Source of the DNA: Chondrus crispus
Taxonomy: Eukaryota; Rhodophyta; Florideophyceae; Gigartinales; Gigartinaceae
Assembly: GCF_000350225.1 (NCBI RefSeq)
Contig: NW_005179067.1
Span: 1-64,000, forward strand
Direction of reading: 5' to 3'
Length of the DNA: 64,000 nt
Made by a program: the position numbers and the translations under genes. Under the pieces are notes generated by a model. The model did not search any database, was not told the origin of the DNA, and worked only from the letters and a program-made list of their open reading frames with translations. Every line of letters starts with the position of its first letter. Positions within the stretch are counted from its first letter, which is position 1. This document shows positions 43,484 to 54,701 of the stretch, one piece after another.

Positions 43484-46400
43484 TCAACATAACCCTACCC
43501 CGGTCCTATCTAGCGCTGATAGCAAAAGACTAGCTTGCTCCCGAACCGTAATTGCCTCGTCACTCACTAGCACCACTTCAGTAAGAAGCAACCGCAGTGC
43601 CGCTATCAAACCAGCGATGCGAGAACCTTTTTCCCATCTTTGCGCGTGCGCCAACAGTGTCCGCAAGAGCAGCAACCGGCTCCGTGGCCCGCCCCCTGCT
43701 GACCCCGAATTCTCGTGATACATCTCCTCCAACCACCGCACCATTGATGAGACAAGTTCCAGCCGCGCCCCAAATACTGTGTTCACCTTGTCCGAAATTG
43801 TTATCATTTTGAGATACGGTTCAAGGACACCAACGACGTCCTTGATACGCAGCTGAGCAAGCGTCTGACACATCCTTGTGCAATTGGACTCCAATACGAG
43901 GCACTTCTCCACCGCCTGTGATTGTGAAGCGTCATCCAGCCATTCGGATAAAGACTGCAACACACGTGCTTGCCATTTTCGCACTGTTCCTGGGGCTGAG
44001 AGCAATATCATCAAGTCGATATAAAATTCCACACCGTTGTGCTTTGACAGCTCCACGCGCGTCAGTGGCCCAGCACAAGCAAGCCCTGAATACATGTCAA
44101 TGCAGAGAGACTTCAAGTTCACATCCTGTGACCGAATGTATCGCTGTAGATGCGGTACCAGTCCAGCTTGGGCTGCCGCCTCTTGCCGCCCTGCTGAGAC
44201 AATGCACAAGTTGTGCAACGAAGAAATGATGAAATGCCTTGCTTTCGTCCCGACCACGCTATCCTGATCGATGGAAAGGTACTCCACGAGCGTGCCTATT
44301 GCTGACGCTTGTTGAAGGGCATGGTGAGTCTGCGGGTCCCGAGATAGATCCCGAACGCTGCATAGAATGGATAGAGCGGCAGCTACAGGGACATCTCGAT
44401 TCGCGATCTGCCTTACTATCGGATCGAGAACAGATTGCCTGATCATCTGCTCCTTCACGAACGGATCTGCACGCGCTCCGAATGTTTGCAGAAGAGCAGC
44501 GAGTTTGATAACATGCCCCTGCACCTGAGTTCTCAGTTCATCGTCTCTATTCCGCATAGTAGCAAGCGTGTGTAGTGTGTCCATGTTGAAAGTAATGCCA
44601 TTTGTTATTCGTTCCAAAAGGCCATTCCATGCAAATCTACGGCAAAAGTCTCGCTTGTGTCGTTGGTTCTCCATGGATAATAAAATATCAATACCTTCGA
44701 GGGCGGTTGTGGACAACTCACCAGCAGATACAATGTCAGGTTCCAAAAGGTCAACAAAAGCTTTGAACCCTCGGCAGGCTATGAACATATGCCGTGTTCG
44801 CTCCAACCGCATCACGTTGGCAAGAAAACGAGATGCTAGGCGCCGAACAGAAAACGGATAGGAAGTCTGGCAGTACCTAATTATAATTGGTAAGAAGCCA
44901 CTCAGACAGAGGTCTTCCCGAATATCAGAAACTCTCGGATATCCAAAAAACGACATCTGCGTGTTCTGAGCTCCAGCCTTTTTCGATTGTTCCGCGGAGT
45001 TATCTGTGCCACACTCCGTACTGGAGTCTTCCAACAAGCTCAAGGACACTTCCAACATAGCTTCTATGACGCGACCGCTTCGAGCTGTACCACTCTCTAG
45101 TGCTTCGAGAAGAGGCAAGAGGCCTGGGTCATAGATTAGATAATACCTTTGTTCCGGATTTCCCTTGAACATCTCTACGAGAGTCCTGCAGGCAGCGATG
45201 TGCACGTCGTCTTCTTGGCCGAGACCCCTTGCGTGGGCTTTCACCAGTTCCCAATGCTCTTTTTGCTTTCTGAGGCGTTCTCGTTCTCGATCAACCTCAG
45301 GATCGTCCATTATATCCTGGAATGGATCATCGCGAATGCTCACACGCTGCATACCCCCGTCAGCAATACTAGCGTCTTGTTCGACAGTACCCATAGAACC
45401 ACCAAGTTCTTCTCCCGCGAAGCCTATCTCACCAACAAGATGGTTTCCTGTACCATCGTTGAAGCCGTCCCCTGCGGACGTCTCCCCATCCGCTCTATCG
45501 CTTTCGCTAAAATCGAGATCATCAAAATCGACATCGCCATCTTCTTCGTACATGCCTAGTGTGGCCTGCGAGTTGGCAGATAATTCGCTCTGCTTGCTCC
45601 GTTGAGACCCGCTTTTTCCACTGGTAGCACGCAACGATGGCTGTTGCTCTGCGTTGTCCAATTCGGGTTTTGCATTGAAATCAGTTGAGTGGCTCGGCTC
45701 GTCTTCTCGAGCAAGCCAGCGATGTCGCAGAAGCTCATCGGTAGTTGCCCTGCCTGTAACGTCTTTGTTGAAGCACTTTGTCAAGAAGTCCTCGCACTCG
45801 GTTGATAAGTTCGGAGGTAGCGGTGGACAGTCATCAGACACGATTCGGAATAAGGCAGTCATATCTGAGAGTTCATAGTACGGTGGGAAACCGGTGAGCA
45901 GCTCAATTACCGTGCATCCTAGTGACCAAATATCAGAGGCAGTTGAGGCGCCGTCGAGTCTGATAATCTCGGGGGCCATCCAGTAGGGAGATCCCGCGAC
46001 GTCAAGAGGGTTTGTAGAGTGAAGCATGTCGGCTCCTGGTTTCGTAGAAGCGACACCAAAATCAGCAAGTTTGACGTGACTCTCCTTCGTGACGAGGATG
46101 TTGGCACCTTTTATATCTCGGTGTACAACACCCTGTTTGTGCAAATAGCGTAAACCCAAGATGACCTGGCGCACATAACCCGCTACTACTGCTTCATCGA
46201 AAACCCTGGACCCCCTGGCTTTGCTCCTTCGAATGGCATCGACGATATTGTGCAGACTTCCCCCTTCGACGAATTCCATGACAATATCCAAATACTCGGA
46301 ATTGGGATCATCGACAGCTTCAATGTAGTTGACAATGTGGGTATCTTTTAGATTCTTGAAGAGTTGGATTTCGGTTTGAAGGGCCTTGTCCTCGTCCGGG

Positions 46401-46564
46401 GATAGACGGCTCCTCGCGACGCGTTTGACGGCGACATGCCTCCCGACTTCTCGCCATATACCCTTGTAGACTGTGCCGTACGCTCCCCTTCCGATGACTT
46501 CTAGCAAGGCATAGGAGCCATCTCGGCCGAAGAGCACCGAGGCGCGCGGAGTAGACTCATCCAT
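43484..46564 (-). CDS. MAP3K-epsilon / Cdc7-type protein kinase with helical-repeat tail
   Basis: This is a single-exon gene of 1026 residues. The kinase domain covers about residues 18–295. It has the Gly loop GRGAYGTVYKG (25–35), Lys47 in HVAVK, HRDIKGAN (Asp150), DFG (168–170), GSPYWMAPE and DIWSLGC. A Ser/Asp/Glu-rich linker follows, then DPFQDIMDDPEVDRERERLRK. After this comes a long alpha-helical tail (about 450–1020) of armadillo/HEAT-like character, with blocks such as YDPGLLPLLEALESG. This order matches plant MAP3K-epsilon, fission yeast Cdc7 and Dictyostelium SepA kinases, which act in septation or mitotic-exit signalling. All catalytic residues that I can check are present. The start Met is near the kinase domain, as in relatives. 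This is the clearest host gene in the window. Confidence 0.93.
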   Translation of the reverse strand: MDESTPRASVLFGRDGSYALLEVIGRGAYGTVYKGIWREVGRHVAVKRVARSRLSPDEDKALQTEIQLFKNLKDTHIVNYIEAVDDPNSEYLDIVMEFVEGGSLHNIVDAIRRSKARGSRVFDEAVVAGYVRQVILGLRYLHKQGVVHRDIKGANILVTKESHVKLADFGVASTKPGADMLHSTNPLDVAGSPYWMAPEIIRLDGASTASDIWSLGCTVIELLTGFPPYYELSDMTALFRIVSDDCPPLPPNLSTECEDFLTKCFNKDVTGRATTDELLRHRWLAREDEPSHSTDFNAKPELDNAEQQPSLRATSGKSGSQRSKQSELSANSQATLGMYEEDGDVDFDDLDFSESDRADGETSAGDGFNDGTGNHLVGEIGFAGEELGGSMGTVEQDASIADGGMQRVSIRDDPFQDIMDDPEVDRERERLRKQKEHWELVKAHARGLGQEDDVHIAACRTLVEMFKGNPEQRYYLIYDPGLLPLLEALESGTARSGRVIEAMLEVSLSLLEDSSTECGTDNSAEQSKKAGAQNTQMSFFGYPRVSDIREDLCLSGFLPIIIRYCQTSYPFSVRRLASRFLANVMRLERTRHMFIACRGFKAFVDLLEPDIVSAGELSTTALEGIDILLSMENQRHKRDFCRRFAWNGLLERITNGITFNMDTLHTLATMRNRDDELRTQVQGHVIKLAALLQTFGARADPFVKEQMIRQSVLDPIVRQIANRDVPVAAALSILCSVRDLSRDPQTHHALQQASAIGTLVEYLSIDQDSVVGTKARHFIISSLHNLCIVSAGRQEAAAQAGLVPHLQRYIRSQDVNLKSLCIDMYSGLACAGPLTRVELSKHNGVEFYIDLMILLSAPGTVRKWQARVLQSLSEWLDDASQSQAVEKCLVLESNCTRMCQTLAQLRIKDVVGVLEPYLKMITISDKVNTVFGARLELVSSMVRWLEEMYHENSGSAGGGPRSRLLLLRTLLAHAQRWEKGSRIAGLIAALRLLLTEVVLVSDEAITVREQASLLLSALDRTGVGLC

Positions 46565-47779
46565 TCACGTAAAACGCATGTGAGCGACTGCCATGGAAGC
46601 AGCTCGGAAGGCAAGCACTTACAAGCAGGCGTGCGAGATAGGAAGAAGAGATTGTTGCCGTGTTGGGTCTTGCCTCACCGGGCAGTGGTTAGCAAAGGGA
46701 CGGGCGCTGAGCTGCTGACGCGAAGCAGGAGACCGTCTGCCCGAAAAAAAAAAGGTCTTGCTACATATGTATTCTGAAGATCGCGGTGGTGCACATCAAG
46801 AAACGTTTCCATGACATAAAAAATTAAATGAAAAGACTACCCATCGGGTAGACTCTGCAGTGCCCGTCATAGATACTGTGCATCGGCTACGCCGCATAAT
46901 GCTAATTTTACACCCCATTGGCATGCAGTGCTAATGTACCCAAGGGTACTGTACAGGATCGCAATTGCTTTCGGAGCGGGTGATTTTGTCCTGATTTTGT
47001 CTTGACAGAGTCGCGTGTACTGTAGCGCATCGGTACAGTAGGGCGAGCGGGGGGAAGGAACGAAGTTACCGTTGTAAGGAGATAGTCCCCGGTTCGCAGT
47101 TACCGTCGGTACAGTGAAATAGAAAAAGGTAAGTTCTTACAGTAGTCATCCAGTTCCTTTCCAGCACACTGGCGGCCGCTCGGGCGGCGAAGGAGGAAGG
47201 GCACAACATGGCCCGGGTGGTAGCCTGTGTCCGTGCCCCACCCGGTGCGCTTGCCCTTTTCAGATTGCCGTTATTTATATAAAATTGTACACCTTAAGTA
47301 ACCGTCACTGGCGCCGACAGCTACAGTACCGGCATCTTAGCCCGCACACGTGGCCTTCTTTTTCCTGACCCAACCACAATTGCACTGAAGCAACCGCTTC
47401 CCCCCTGATAGCGTGGCGTCGTCAAGACACAGGAAATTTTCCTTCCCGCTCTCGCACAGCACAGCCCCTCTAAGATTCGCCGACGTACGGAAACATAACG
47501 ATGACCACCGGCGCCAATCCATCTAATTGACCACAGCCGGAACTACACTCGACCAATTGTTTCTCCCTAGCCCTCGAGCCCCACCACTAAGTGCATGCAT
47601 GCCCTTTATACTCGGCTCAAAATATGTGCGAAACGCGAAAAGAGAAGACTTCACCCGGCCTGAATTTGCTGCTTTGCAAAAACTTCTCCGAAGGAGCCAT
47701 ATCGCATTGACGTCGACACTCATCTAAAGTGGGAGCGTGCCTGAACAAGTGTCTACTGACCAACAACTGCCGTGCCACA
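46565..47779. other. divergent intergenic region between kinase and F-box genes
   Basis: The two genes are transcribed away from each other, so this 1.2 kb should hold both promoters. TACTGTA/TACAGTA-type words occur at about 46,947, 47,017, 47,033, 47,137 and 47,322. I see no convincing TATA box or ORF. Confidence 0.5.
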
Positions 47780-49516
47780 ATGCGAGCGAGCGGTCCGGGT
47801 ATTTTAGGTTTGCACGAAGACGCCCTGTTACATGTGTTTAGCCACTTGTGCGGGATCGACAATCTAAACGCTCATCCTTGTGCCCCCGTTCTTCGTGGAT
47901 CACGTCTAGAACGTGCGCGTGATGCCTTTGCACTGGCGCAAACTTGTACTCTCCTTCTCAGTCTTTTCAAGAGAAGATTCCTTGTGCGAATAGATTTCTT
48001 TCAAATAAGCCACGCTGAGGACTGCAGAAATGTCTCCCATTTCCTGCCATCGAGATACCAGGGCACACAACATATCAGAGCGATGGTTCGCATAGCTGCA
48101 GAATCCCTTCAAGAGCTACGCATTCCGCCTTGCGAAGGATGGGAAAATCACGACTCCATACTACAGGAAGTTTTACTCCACTGTCCGAATCTGCACACTC
48201 TGGCATTGCCGGAGTCCAGAGATCCATCTGATACGTTGATGTACTCTCTCTTTTACTCCGCAGAATTAAGCCTCCAAGCCCTAACCATTCAGAGCCCCTC
48301 GATGGGCACTATTGAGGATCTAGAATCGGGCCTTTACTGCAACTTGCGGCAAATCAAGCTTACCAATCTTATAGAGCTCCATATATCTCGTCTCGTTTCG
48401 TTCCTCCGTCATCGGGGGAAGAGCTTGGATTCCCTGACATTACACTTCGAAGATTTGAATCAGTACAGCTCAGGACAAAACTCCTGGGGTCTTTTCTACG
48501 ATGCTGGTTTCCTCGCGCTCTTAGCAACTGATCTGCTCGAATGGTGTCCTATCTTGGAATCTCTGGATCTAGGTCTTCCCTTCCTCGACTTTTCAGATGT
48601 AAAAGTCGCAGGGGATGATGTCAATATCGATTACTTGAATGATAATGAGGTGATGACCCTTGCCAAAGCGCAGTTGCATGGAGGTGTTAAAACCCATGGA
48701 ATCAGGTCACAGCTCAAGCACGTACGAATATCTACTTTCCAGTCGCGAGAAGCTGTTCAGAGACTGTTTAGAAGTCTTTCTACGCTCATAGCGCCAGCTG
48801 CAAGGTTGGAGCTGAGGTTTCCGAATGCCGTCATTGTCATACCTACACCAGGCAGTTCATTTCGTCGACCATTTTACCGCGCACTAAACATTACGAGACT
48901 GAACGAGACCGCACAATCCCTCGAACTTGGGAACACTGACTACGGAAAGATTGAAGAAGTGTGTCTATCATTCCATGATCGACAAGAATTAGACATTTCC
49001 TTGGCACGAACCATACTACGTCGTATTCATAGAGAAGCTGGGTCCAATTTCAAGACTCTTCGAGTGCAAAACTTTGGACGATCATATTCGAATGACTTTC
49101 TCCGTTTGATTGACCTATCGGCGGAAGTACCTTCCGCAGTCACACTTCAGATGCCCCGAGACTTTGTGTGTTTCTGGTCCACAGTTTTCAAACCATCCAT
49201 GCTGGAAAACATTCCCGTCAACCTGAAGAGGTTAATATTCACGAACGGGCACACATGTACACATGAATCCGAATGCCACAGCATCGCTACAACCATACCA
49301 AACCTTTTGCATACTATTAAGATGCGTTGTCCCCACATCGAAGGCGTATATTTGCAACGCGCACGTGAAACAGGTGAACCCCATTCTGACAACTTAAGAC
49401 AGCTTACTCGAAGTTCTCTAAATGCTCTTGAGGTTTTTGAAAGCGAGAGGCCGAGTGTGGACGTATCAACAATTAAAGCACAACTCCTGCTATGGGTGGA
49501 AGATTGCTTCTGGTAG
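47780..49516 (+). CDS. F-box-like / leucine-rich-repeat protein
   Basis: The frame is open from 47,729. I prefer the ATG at 47,780 because the F-box-like segment follows directly (GILGLHEDALLHVFSHLCG, then DAFALAQTCTLLLSLFKRRFL), giving 578 residues. The rest has irregular leucine-rich repeats, for example LQELRIPPCEGW, CPNLHTLALPES, LQALTIQSPSM, LKHVRISTF and CPHIEGVYLQRA. F-box/LRR proteins usually recruit targets to SCF ubiquitin ligases. The F-box here is weak, so that role is inference. It is single-exon and lacks signal or membrane segments. It is host-like in base composition. Confidence 0.75.
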   Translation: MRASGPGILGLHEDALLHVFSHLCGIDNLNAHPCAPVLRGSRLERARDAFALAQTCTLLLSLFKRRFLVRIDFFQISHAEDCRNVSHFLPSRYQGTQHIRAMVRIAAESLQELRIPPCEGWENHDSILQEVLLHCPNLHTLALPESRDPSDTLMYSLFYSAELSLQALTIQSPSMGTIEDLESGLYCNLRQIKLTNLIELHISRLVSFLRHRGKSLDSLTLHFEDLNQYSSGQNSWGLFYDAGFLALLATDLLEWCPILESLDLGLPFLDFSDVKVAGDDVNIDYLNDNEVMTLAKAQLHGGVKTHGIRSQLKHVRISTFQSREAVQRLFRSLSTLIAPAARLELRFPNAVIVIPTPGSSFRRPFYRALNITRLNETAQSLELGNTDYGKIEEVCLSFHDRQELDISLARTILRRIHREAGSNFKTLRVQNFGRSYSNDFLRLIDLSAEVPSAVTLQMPRDFVCFWSTVFKPSMLENIPVNLKRLIFTNGHTCTHESECHSIATTIPNLLHTIKMRCPHIEGVYLQRARETGEPHSDNLRQLTRSSLNALEVFESERPSVDVSTIKAQLLLWVEDCFW

Positions 49517-49804
49517 TCTCTTGCGAACAGCCTTGTACTATATTATGCTGCGCAATGTGCATGTGGGAATGGCCATCTTGGTATTTGCCTTGGAATGTTT
49601 TAGCATTAATAAAAGAGATGAGTCAGGCGTTTCAATACTGTACCCTTCTCACTGGGGTATTGTGGAACACTTTCCGTGTTCTTAGGAATCGTCAAAAGTC
49701 AGTAAATTTTCCCTGATTTTCGTGGCAAAATTTTTGTGCGATAAATGGCTCATGAGCGGCGGGGGAACTACGGAGCACCCGGCAAAGCCCATACTTGGTG
49801 TTCT

Positions 49805-50201
49805 TCAACGCATTCTCGAAAGATGAAGTAGACCACGTGCAGCCACATGGGTCTGCTCCGGACCGTCATCGTTTTGGACACTTCCAGCCCGCCTAGTTTT
49901 CTGTCTACGCAAATATGGCAGAGGTATGTCGTCGCTTGAGCTCCCGTCGACCTCTAAGCTAACCGATACCACTCTTCGAGGAATATTGGGATGTGTATTT
50001 CCTTTTTCATTCTCCATCGTTGATGTGAAGGTAGCCAAGAGTTTTTTCGGGGCTCCCGCAGGTGTTTCCATATCCGTAGCCGGTCTGTAGTCATTCATGG
50101 TTTCATTGCACGTGAGTGATCGATTCGTGAGAAGCAGTGCAGACTTGGGCTCAACACTGACCCTTCTCCGGTTTGTTTTGCTGCCCGCTCGCGGTGAAGG
50201 G
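49805..50201 (-). pseudogene. C-terminal tail of a second pogo-like transposase
   Basis: The minus-strand frame reads SPRAGSKTNRRRVSVEP onward and continues the reading frame that stops being transposase at the far side of the solo LTR (54,702, ending HAISPL). The 5-bp duplication AAGGG on each side of the LTR joins them. The tail is low-complexity and charged, with the end at 49,805. The terminal inverted repeat of this transposon was not found. Confidence 0.6.
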
Positions 50202-50306
50202 TGTAGTACAATTCTGTACCACAACCCCCCGGGGAGATGATAACCGCGCAGGAGGGCCGGTGCTACTATAGCGAGCAGGCGTACACGCGCCCGCCGCCGT
50301 GCATAG

Positions 50307-50650
50307 TAGACACATTTCCACCAGCGGTATTCGTTCTAGTGATTTACTCGCATCATACGACACGGCGCGCTCTGCGGGGCTCTATGGGGGCAGTCCCGCT
50401 GGTCCTGGGCCGCCCAATCGCCCCGACTGGACGACGGCGGCACACAACGCCACGGAATTACCAGACCCTGCATCAGTGCATCGCTCTCCCGCATCGACAC
50501 CGCCCGCGACGCTTCACCCCGCATCGCCTCAGCTGACTGTTCCCCGCATCGCTTCGCCCGCACCGCCCCCCTTCATTCCCCCGGCGCCTCCCCGCATCGC
50601 CTCAAGCGCCCGACTCCCGGCCACCTCGCTTTGCCGCTTTGCCCGTCACC
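50307..50650 (+). repeat. left terminal inverted repeat of the MULE
   Basis: It matches the complement of 53,775–54,124, with scattered differences and small length changes. It is very rich in CCGCATCGC-type words. The inner boundary is approximate. Confidence 0.8.
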
Positions 50651-50870
50651 GCTTCACCCCCGCACCCTGCATCCACCTGCACATCGCCTCACACCCGGCC
50701 GAGTCGCTGGGCCCCCTCGCCTCCCCATCTCTCTACACGCTCCATTGCCAAAACCGCCAGCGCCTCCCCACTCTCGGTGGTAATTTCACCCTTCCGTCCC
50801 GCATTGCAGAGGGGGTTTCTCGCTGCTTTACCTTCCTCTCGTCGAGCTGCTTCAAGCAAGTTGTTTCCGG

Positions 50871-53381
50871 ATGGGGAAGTTAAACTCACAGCAGAGTGCC
50901 AAGATGCACTGGTGGTCTGCGAAGCTTTTTTTGCACCAGTGCTTCGAAGCAACGCTTCCCAGCCCAGAGGACGTCTCTGAAGCGCTTTGTGAATTGGTCG
51001 TCGTGCAACCTGCCGAGTTCGAGGCTATACTACGGGTAATATTCATATTCGATATCATCATCGATGCAAACGTTTTCTTAGCAGTAGTTACTGCTCTTCA
51101 TGCGAGCGAAGAGGAAACTTCCCTGGACAACCTAAGGGCTCTTTGTCTAATGAAATGTCACAGATGTAAAGCATACCGTGAGATGCCTTGGTTTTTAAGC
51201 ACCAAAGGAGAGCCGCGAACGAGTTGTAATACCTGTCGAAGAGAAGACCCCATGGACCTTGTTCCCGAAAAAATCTACTTCATGGGTTGGCTTCCATTTG
51301 TTGCAGACAAGCAAGCGTTTATTGCAAGGGAGCAGGGGCGTAATTTACAGTCATCGACGGAGCTGCAGTATCTTATCGAATGCTGTTATGCAAGCGATCA
51401 GCCTGTGCACCCGGATAACCGCTTAGAGTTTATAACAAAAGTTGAATCTGTCGTTGAAAACGTTGAAGGGTTCCGATATGTTTCGCACAAGAAAGGTGTG
51501 AAGACACATGCCTATATATGCAGTCAGAGAAGCCATAATGCGGAGGCCAAACGTTGCAAGGTAAGTTCAAGATTACATGACTGTGGTGGCAGGTTGTCTA
51601 TTTCGTATGACCGAGGTTTTAACTCTCAACCTTACGGTGAGGCATACTTTGCTGCACGAAAGGGCCCAGAACAAGCATGTATTATCTGAACAGGAGAAGC
51701 AATTTTTTTTACGGCACGCACGGCAGGGTAGTACTCCGTTTCTTATTTGCTCCAACTTGCGGGCGTCTGGACATGTGCTTATTCAGTACCCTCAGGTGTA
51801 CCAACTGTGATTGGACCAAATGACATCACAATTCGAAAGGCTGTCGACCCTAAAGAATCTGTGTTACTGTATGCTCAAGAGAGCAAGACGTTCGATGTTT
51901 TCTTTCACCAACGCTCGCCGTTTGCTGTCGGTGTCAAAACCAGCATGGCAGATATGCTCTGTCAAGAACACAATATAGTTGAAGGATTTATTGATTCTAC
52001 GTACAAGACTTATTCATCATCATGGGAACTTTTTGTTGTGATCGGGGCAGTGCTGGGTGCTGGCTTTCCGCTTGCTTACTTTTTTATTGAGTCCGGCAGT
52101 GTTTCATCGTCAGAAAACGTGCGGAGAAAGGACACAATATATGAATGTTTCCGAGGATTGTTCGACTCGTTGGTGGCGTTCCGACCTACCTTCTTCTTTT
52201 CAGATAAGGATTCTGGTCAACTGGATGCCATCAAACGGGTGTATAAAATAGACCCGTCTTTGTGCCTCTGGCATCTTAAAAGAGCCATCAAGCAGAAGAT
52301 TGGAGGTCTACGCAGAGATAAGAAGGCTAAAATCTCCCAGGAGCGAGCGACAAAGTTACTTGAGTTGATCAGTCTCCAGTTTAACCGCCATCCTTTTTTC
52401 GACCCTGAATTCTCTACAGTTTTCTCTGAACAGCAAGCACGGGAAGAAATAGATCTCTTTTTTTCTCCAGAGGGTGAGGAGACGCTTAAAGCGTACTTGA
52501 TCAAGAATTCGTACGACGGAAATATGTTTTATTGCTGGGGAATGCGACTTGCGTCGTGCATCCTCCTCACCAAAACGACAATGATGTGCGAGTCGCATTT
52601 CTCAGTTTTAAAGCGCCTTTATCTTTTGCCATACAACCGGCCAAGACCAGATTTACTACTGTACGTCATAGAGACGAAGCTCATGACCAAGCTTAACTCA
52701 GACTACCAATTGATGATGAATGGACGACAGAAACCAAGCTGGTGGCGGGCGTTTGTGCAGGAATGAAAAAAGGCAACATCAACTCCCGTAAAAGGGATTT
52801 ACAATGTGGATAAGGTTAAATGGACTTGTTCATGCCCTGCATACTTACAAAACCCGTTTCTATTGTGCAAACACCTTGTTCAAGGCATGGAATTGCCGTT
52901 GTATCGTGAATTGATTAGGGGTCGTCAGCCGCCTTTCATTAAGTCACGGAGAGACGAAAACAGATTAGTTCCCCTGTTCGAAGGACCACTCACTCATTCA
53001 AAGCGACGGAAGGCCAATGATGGGCTCTCAACTGTCGCTTCTGCGCAGATCGAAGCGGCATCAGGATCCAACTTTATCAGCCATGTTTTCTTCCAGGACT
53101 CGAGAGAGTCTGTTTTGAACTATGCCGGGGAAGCCGCACAGGATTCAATCGATGACCTCTCCTGGATGATAGAACATGTAAGGAAATTGTCAAGCTTAAC
53201 AAGTGGAAGCCGCCAGCTGTTGTACATTAACGGCACAGTCCTTCGGACTATGAAAAACTACAGACAGGACATCGAGCAGGATGCAAACATGCGAAACTAC
53301 GACCACTTGGTCCAAAGCGAACACTCTGTTCCAGCCTTAGCCAAAATAAAGCGACCCTTCATACCTTCAAATCCATGGTAG
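50871..53381 (+). pseudogene. MULE transposase with C2HC/FAR1-like and SWIM zinc fingers
   Basis: The N-terminal part (50,871–51,640) has two CxxC pairs (CHRCKAYREM and CNTCRRED), then a FAR1/FLYWCH-like block (FRYVSHKKGVKTH, HDCGGRLSISYDR). The core (to 52,766) has the MULE DDE region: FIDSTYKTYSSSWELFVV, FFFSDKDSGQLDAIKRVY and CLWHLKRAIKQKIG. After it comes a SWIM finger, CSC-x(9)-LLCKH (52,824–52,875). The reading frame changes between about 51,605 and 51,640 and again between 51,740 and 51,830. A TGA at 52,764–52,766 lies between core and SWIM finger. Introns could explain part of this (GTAAGT occurs at about 51,560), but the TGA suggests a dead copy. Confidence 0.8.
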
Positions 53382-53774
53382 ACTAATTCACTGGTTCCTC
53401 CAAGTGCACATCTTGGCTGTTGTATGTCACTGGCCCCCCACACGTACCCTCAACGATCTGTTCCCTTAATTGAGAAGACGTCGCCTTCACAAGCCATCCA
53501 CGGCTACCGTGGAGGAGGCGCGCTAACAGCCGCAGATCAGCTGTCAAATCTGTGCGCCGAGGTGCGCGCGGTGGGGATCAAGGCGGTGGGCGCTGGTGGC
53601 GAAGGCGAAGAAGAAGGCGACGCCGGTGAAGCAGGCATGCGAACAGGCGGGGTAGAATGGGAAGGGGACCTAGAGCGAGGAGCTGAGGCAAATCGGGGAC
53701 AGAGCGACCCGGAGCGTGGAGAGGCTATAGAGGCCTCACGCAATGGAGAGCGATGCGGGCGTGAGGCAAAGCGA

Positions 53775-54124
53775 GGTGGTCGGGAGTGGGGAGGCGTTTG
53801 AGGCAATGAAGGGAGATGCGGGGAGGCGCCGGGGGAATGCATGGTGGGGGCGGTGCGGGAGAAGCTTGGGCGGGAGCAGTCAGGCGCTGAGGCAATGCGG
53901 GGAGGGGGCGATGCGGGTGAAGCGCCGCGGGCGGTGTCGATGCGGGAGAGCGATGGAATGCAGGGTCTGGGAATTCCGTGGCGTTGTGTGCCGCCGTCGT
54001 TTAGTCGGGGCGATTGGGTGGCTCAGGACCAGCGGGACCGCCCCCACAGAGCCCCGCAGAGCGCGCCGTGTCGTATGATGCGAGTAAATCACTTGACCGC
54101 ATACCGCTGGTGGAAATGTGTCTA
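53775..54124 (-). repeat. right terminal inverted repeat of the MULE
   Basis: This is the complement of the left arm. It contains GCGATGCGG-type words and ends GGTGGAAATGTGTCTA. ORFs seen across it are by-products of its repetitive GC-rich sequence. Confidence 0.8.
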
Positions 54125-54701
54125 GTGCCGTGCACAGTAGTACCCCAAGGGTCCGACGTGGAACAGCCGGTAACAGCGGGCGTGGCCACCGGTAACACGT
54201 GGCACAACCGTTAGCCGGGATCGTGGCCACGGGCACACGTGTGTAATCCGTACGGTGGCTAACTAGTAATTAGTAGTTAATGGCACAAATTAGCCAATTT
54301 AGCACAGTAGCTGGTAAGTAACAGCTACTGTAGCGGGACAGGTGTCCTGGTAAGTAACAGCTACTGTAGCGGGACAGGTGTCCTGGCGTCCCACTTAGGG
54401 GTTAAGACCGGGGGCATCTGCCCCGTTCCAGTAAACGGGAGGCAGACTCGCCTCCCTTCCCTTTACGGCTAATTGCTATCCCGTTCCGGTTTCCGTTTTA
54501 GTCTCAGGCTTCTAACCCGTGACCGGCCGTCCGGATCTAACACTACCGACTGGCTGCACGTCACCAGCCTCGTGAGCCTTCCCTCTTTTCGAGTCCATCT
54601 GTACGGTCTGCGTTCGCGCGTGGGTTACCCAACGGCGCGCGCTCCCTTACCTCTAACTCCCCCCGTTTCCGAGTGGTCGGGACGAAGGCAGTTATACCAC
54701 A

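Larger units (their letters stand above)
50307..54124 (+). mobile_element. Mutator-like element (MULE) with long inverted repeats
   Basis: The ends are TAGACACATTTCCACCAGCG and its complement. Both arms continue to match for roughly 340 bp. The 8-bp repeat GCCGTGCA flanks the element (50,296–50,303 and 54,127–54,134), within the 8–11 bp duplication size of this superfamily. The interior encodes a MULE transposase with SWIM zinc finger. The arms remain alike over most of their length, so the copy is not very old, although its transposase is interrupted. Confidence 0.88.
50202..54701 (+). repeat. solo LTR (family 1) split by a MULE
   Basis: It starts TGTAGTACAATTCTG and ends GTTATACCACA, and is flanked by AAGGG at 50,197–50,201 and 54,702–54,706. 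Inside it lies a 3.8-kb MULE. Removing that leaves about 0.67 kb. A 36-bp unit beginning TGGTAAGTAACAGCTACTG is tandemly doubled at 54,312–54,383, which explains the extra length over sister LTRs. Confidence 0.9.

Noticed and set aside
46580-47727. Short ORFs between the kinase and F-box genes
   Set aside because: No domain; the stretch is better read as two divergent promoters.
50237-50883. ORFs in the MULE inverted repeat
   Set aside because: Both arms are GC-rich repeats of CCGCATCGC type; open frames follow from composition.
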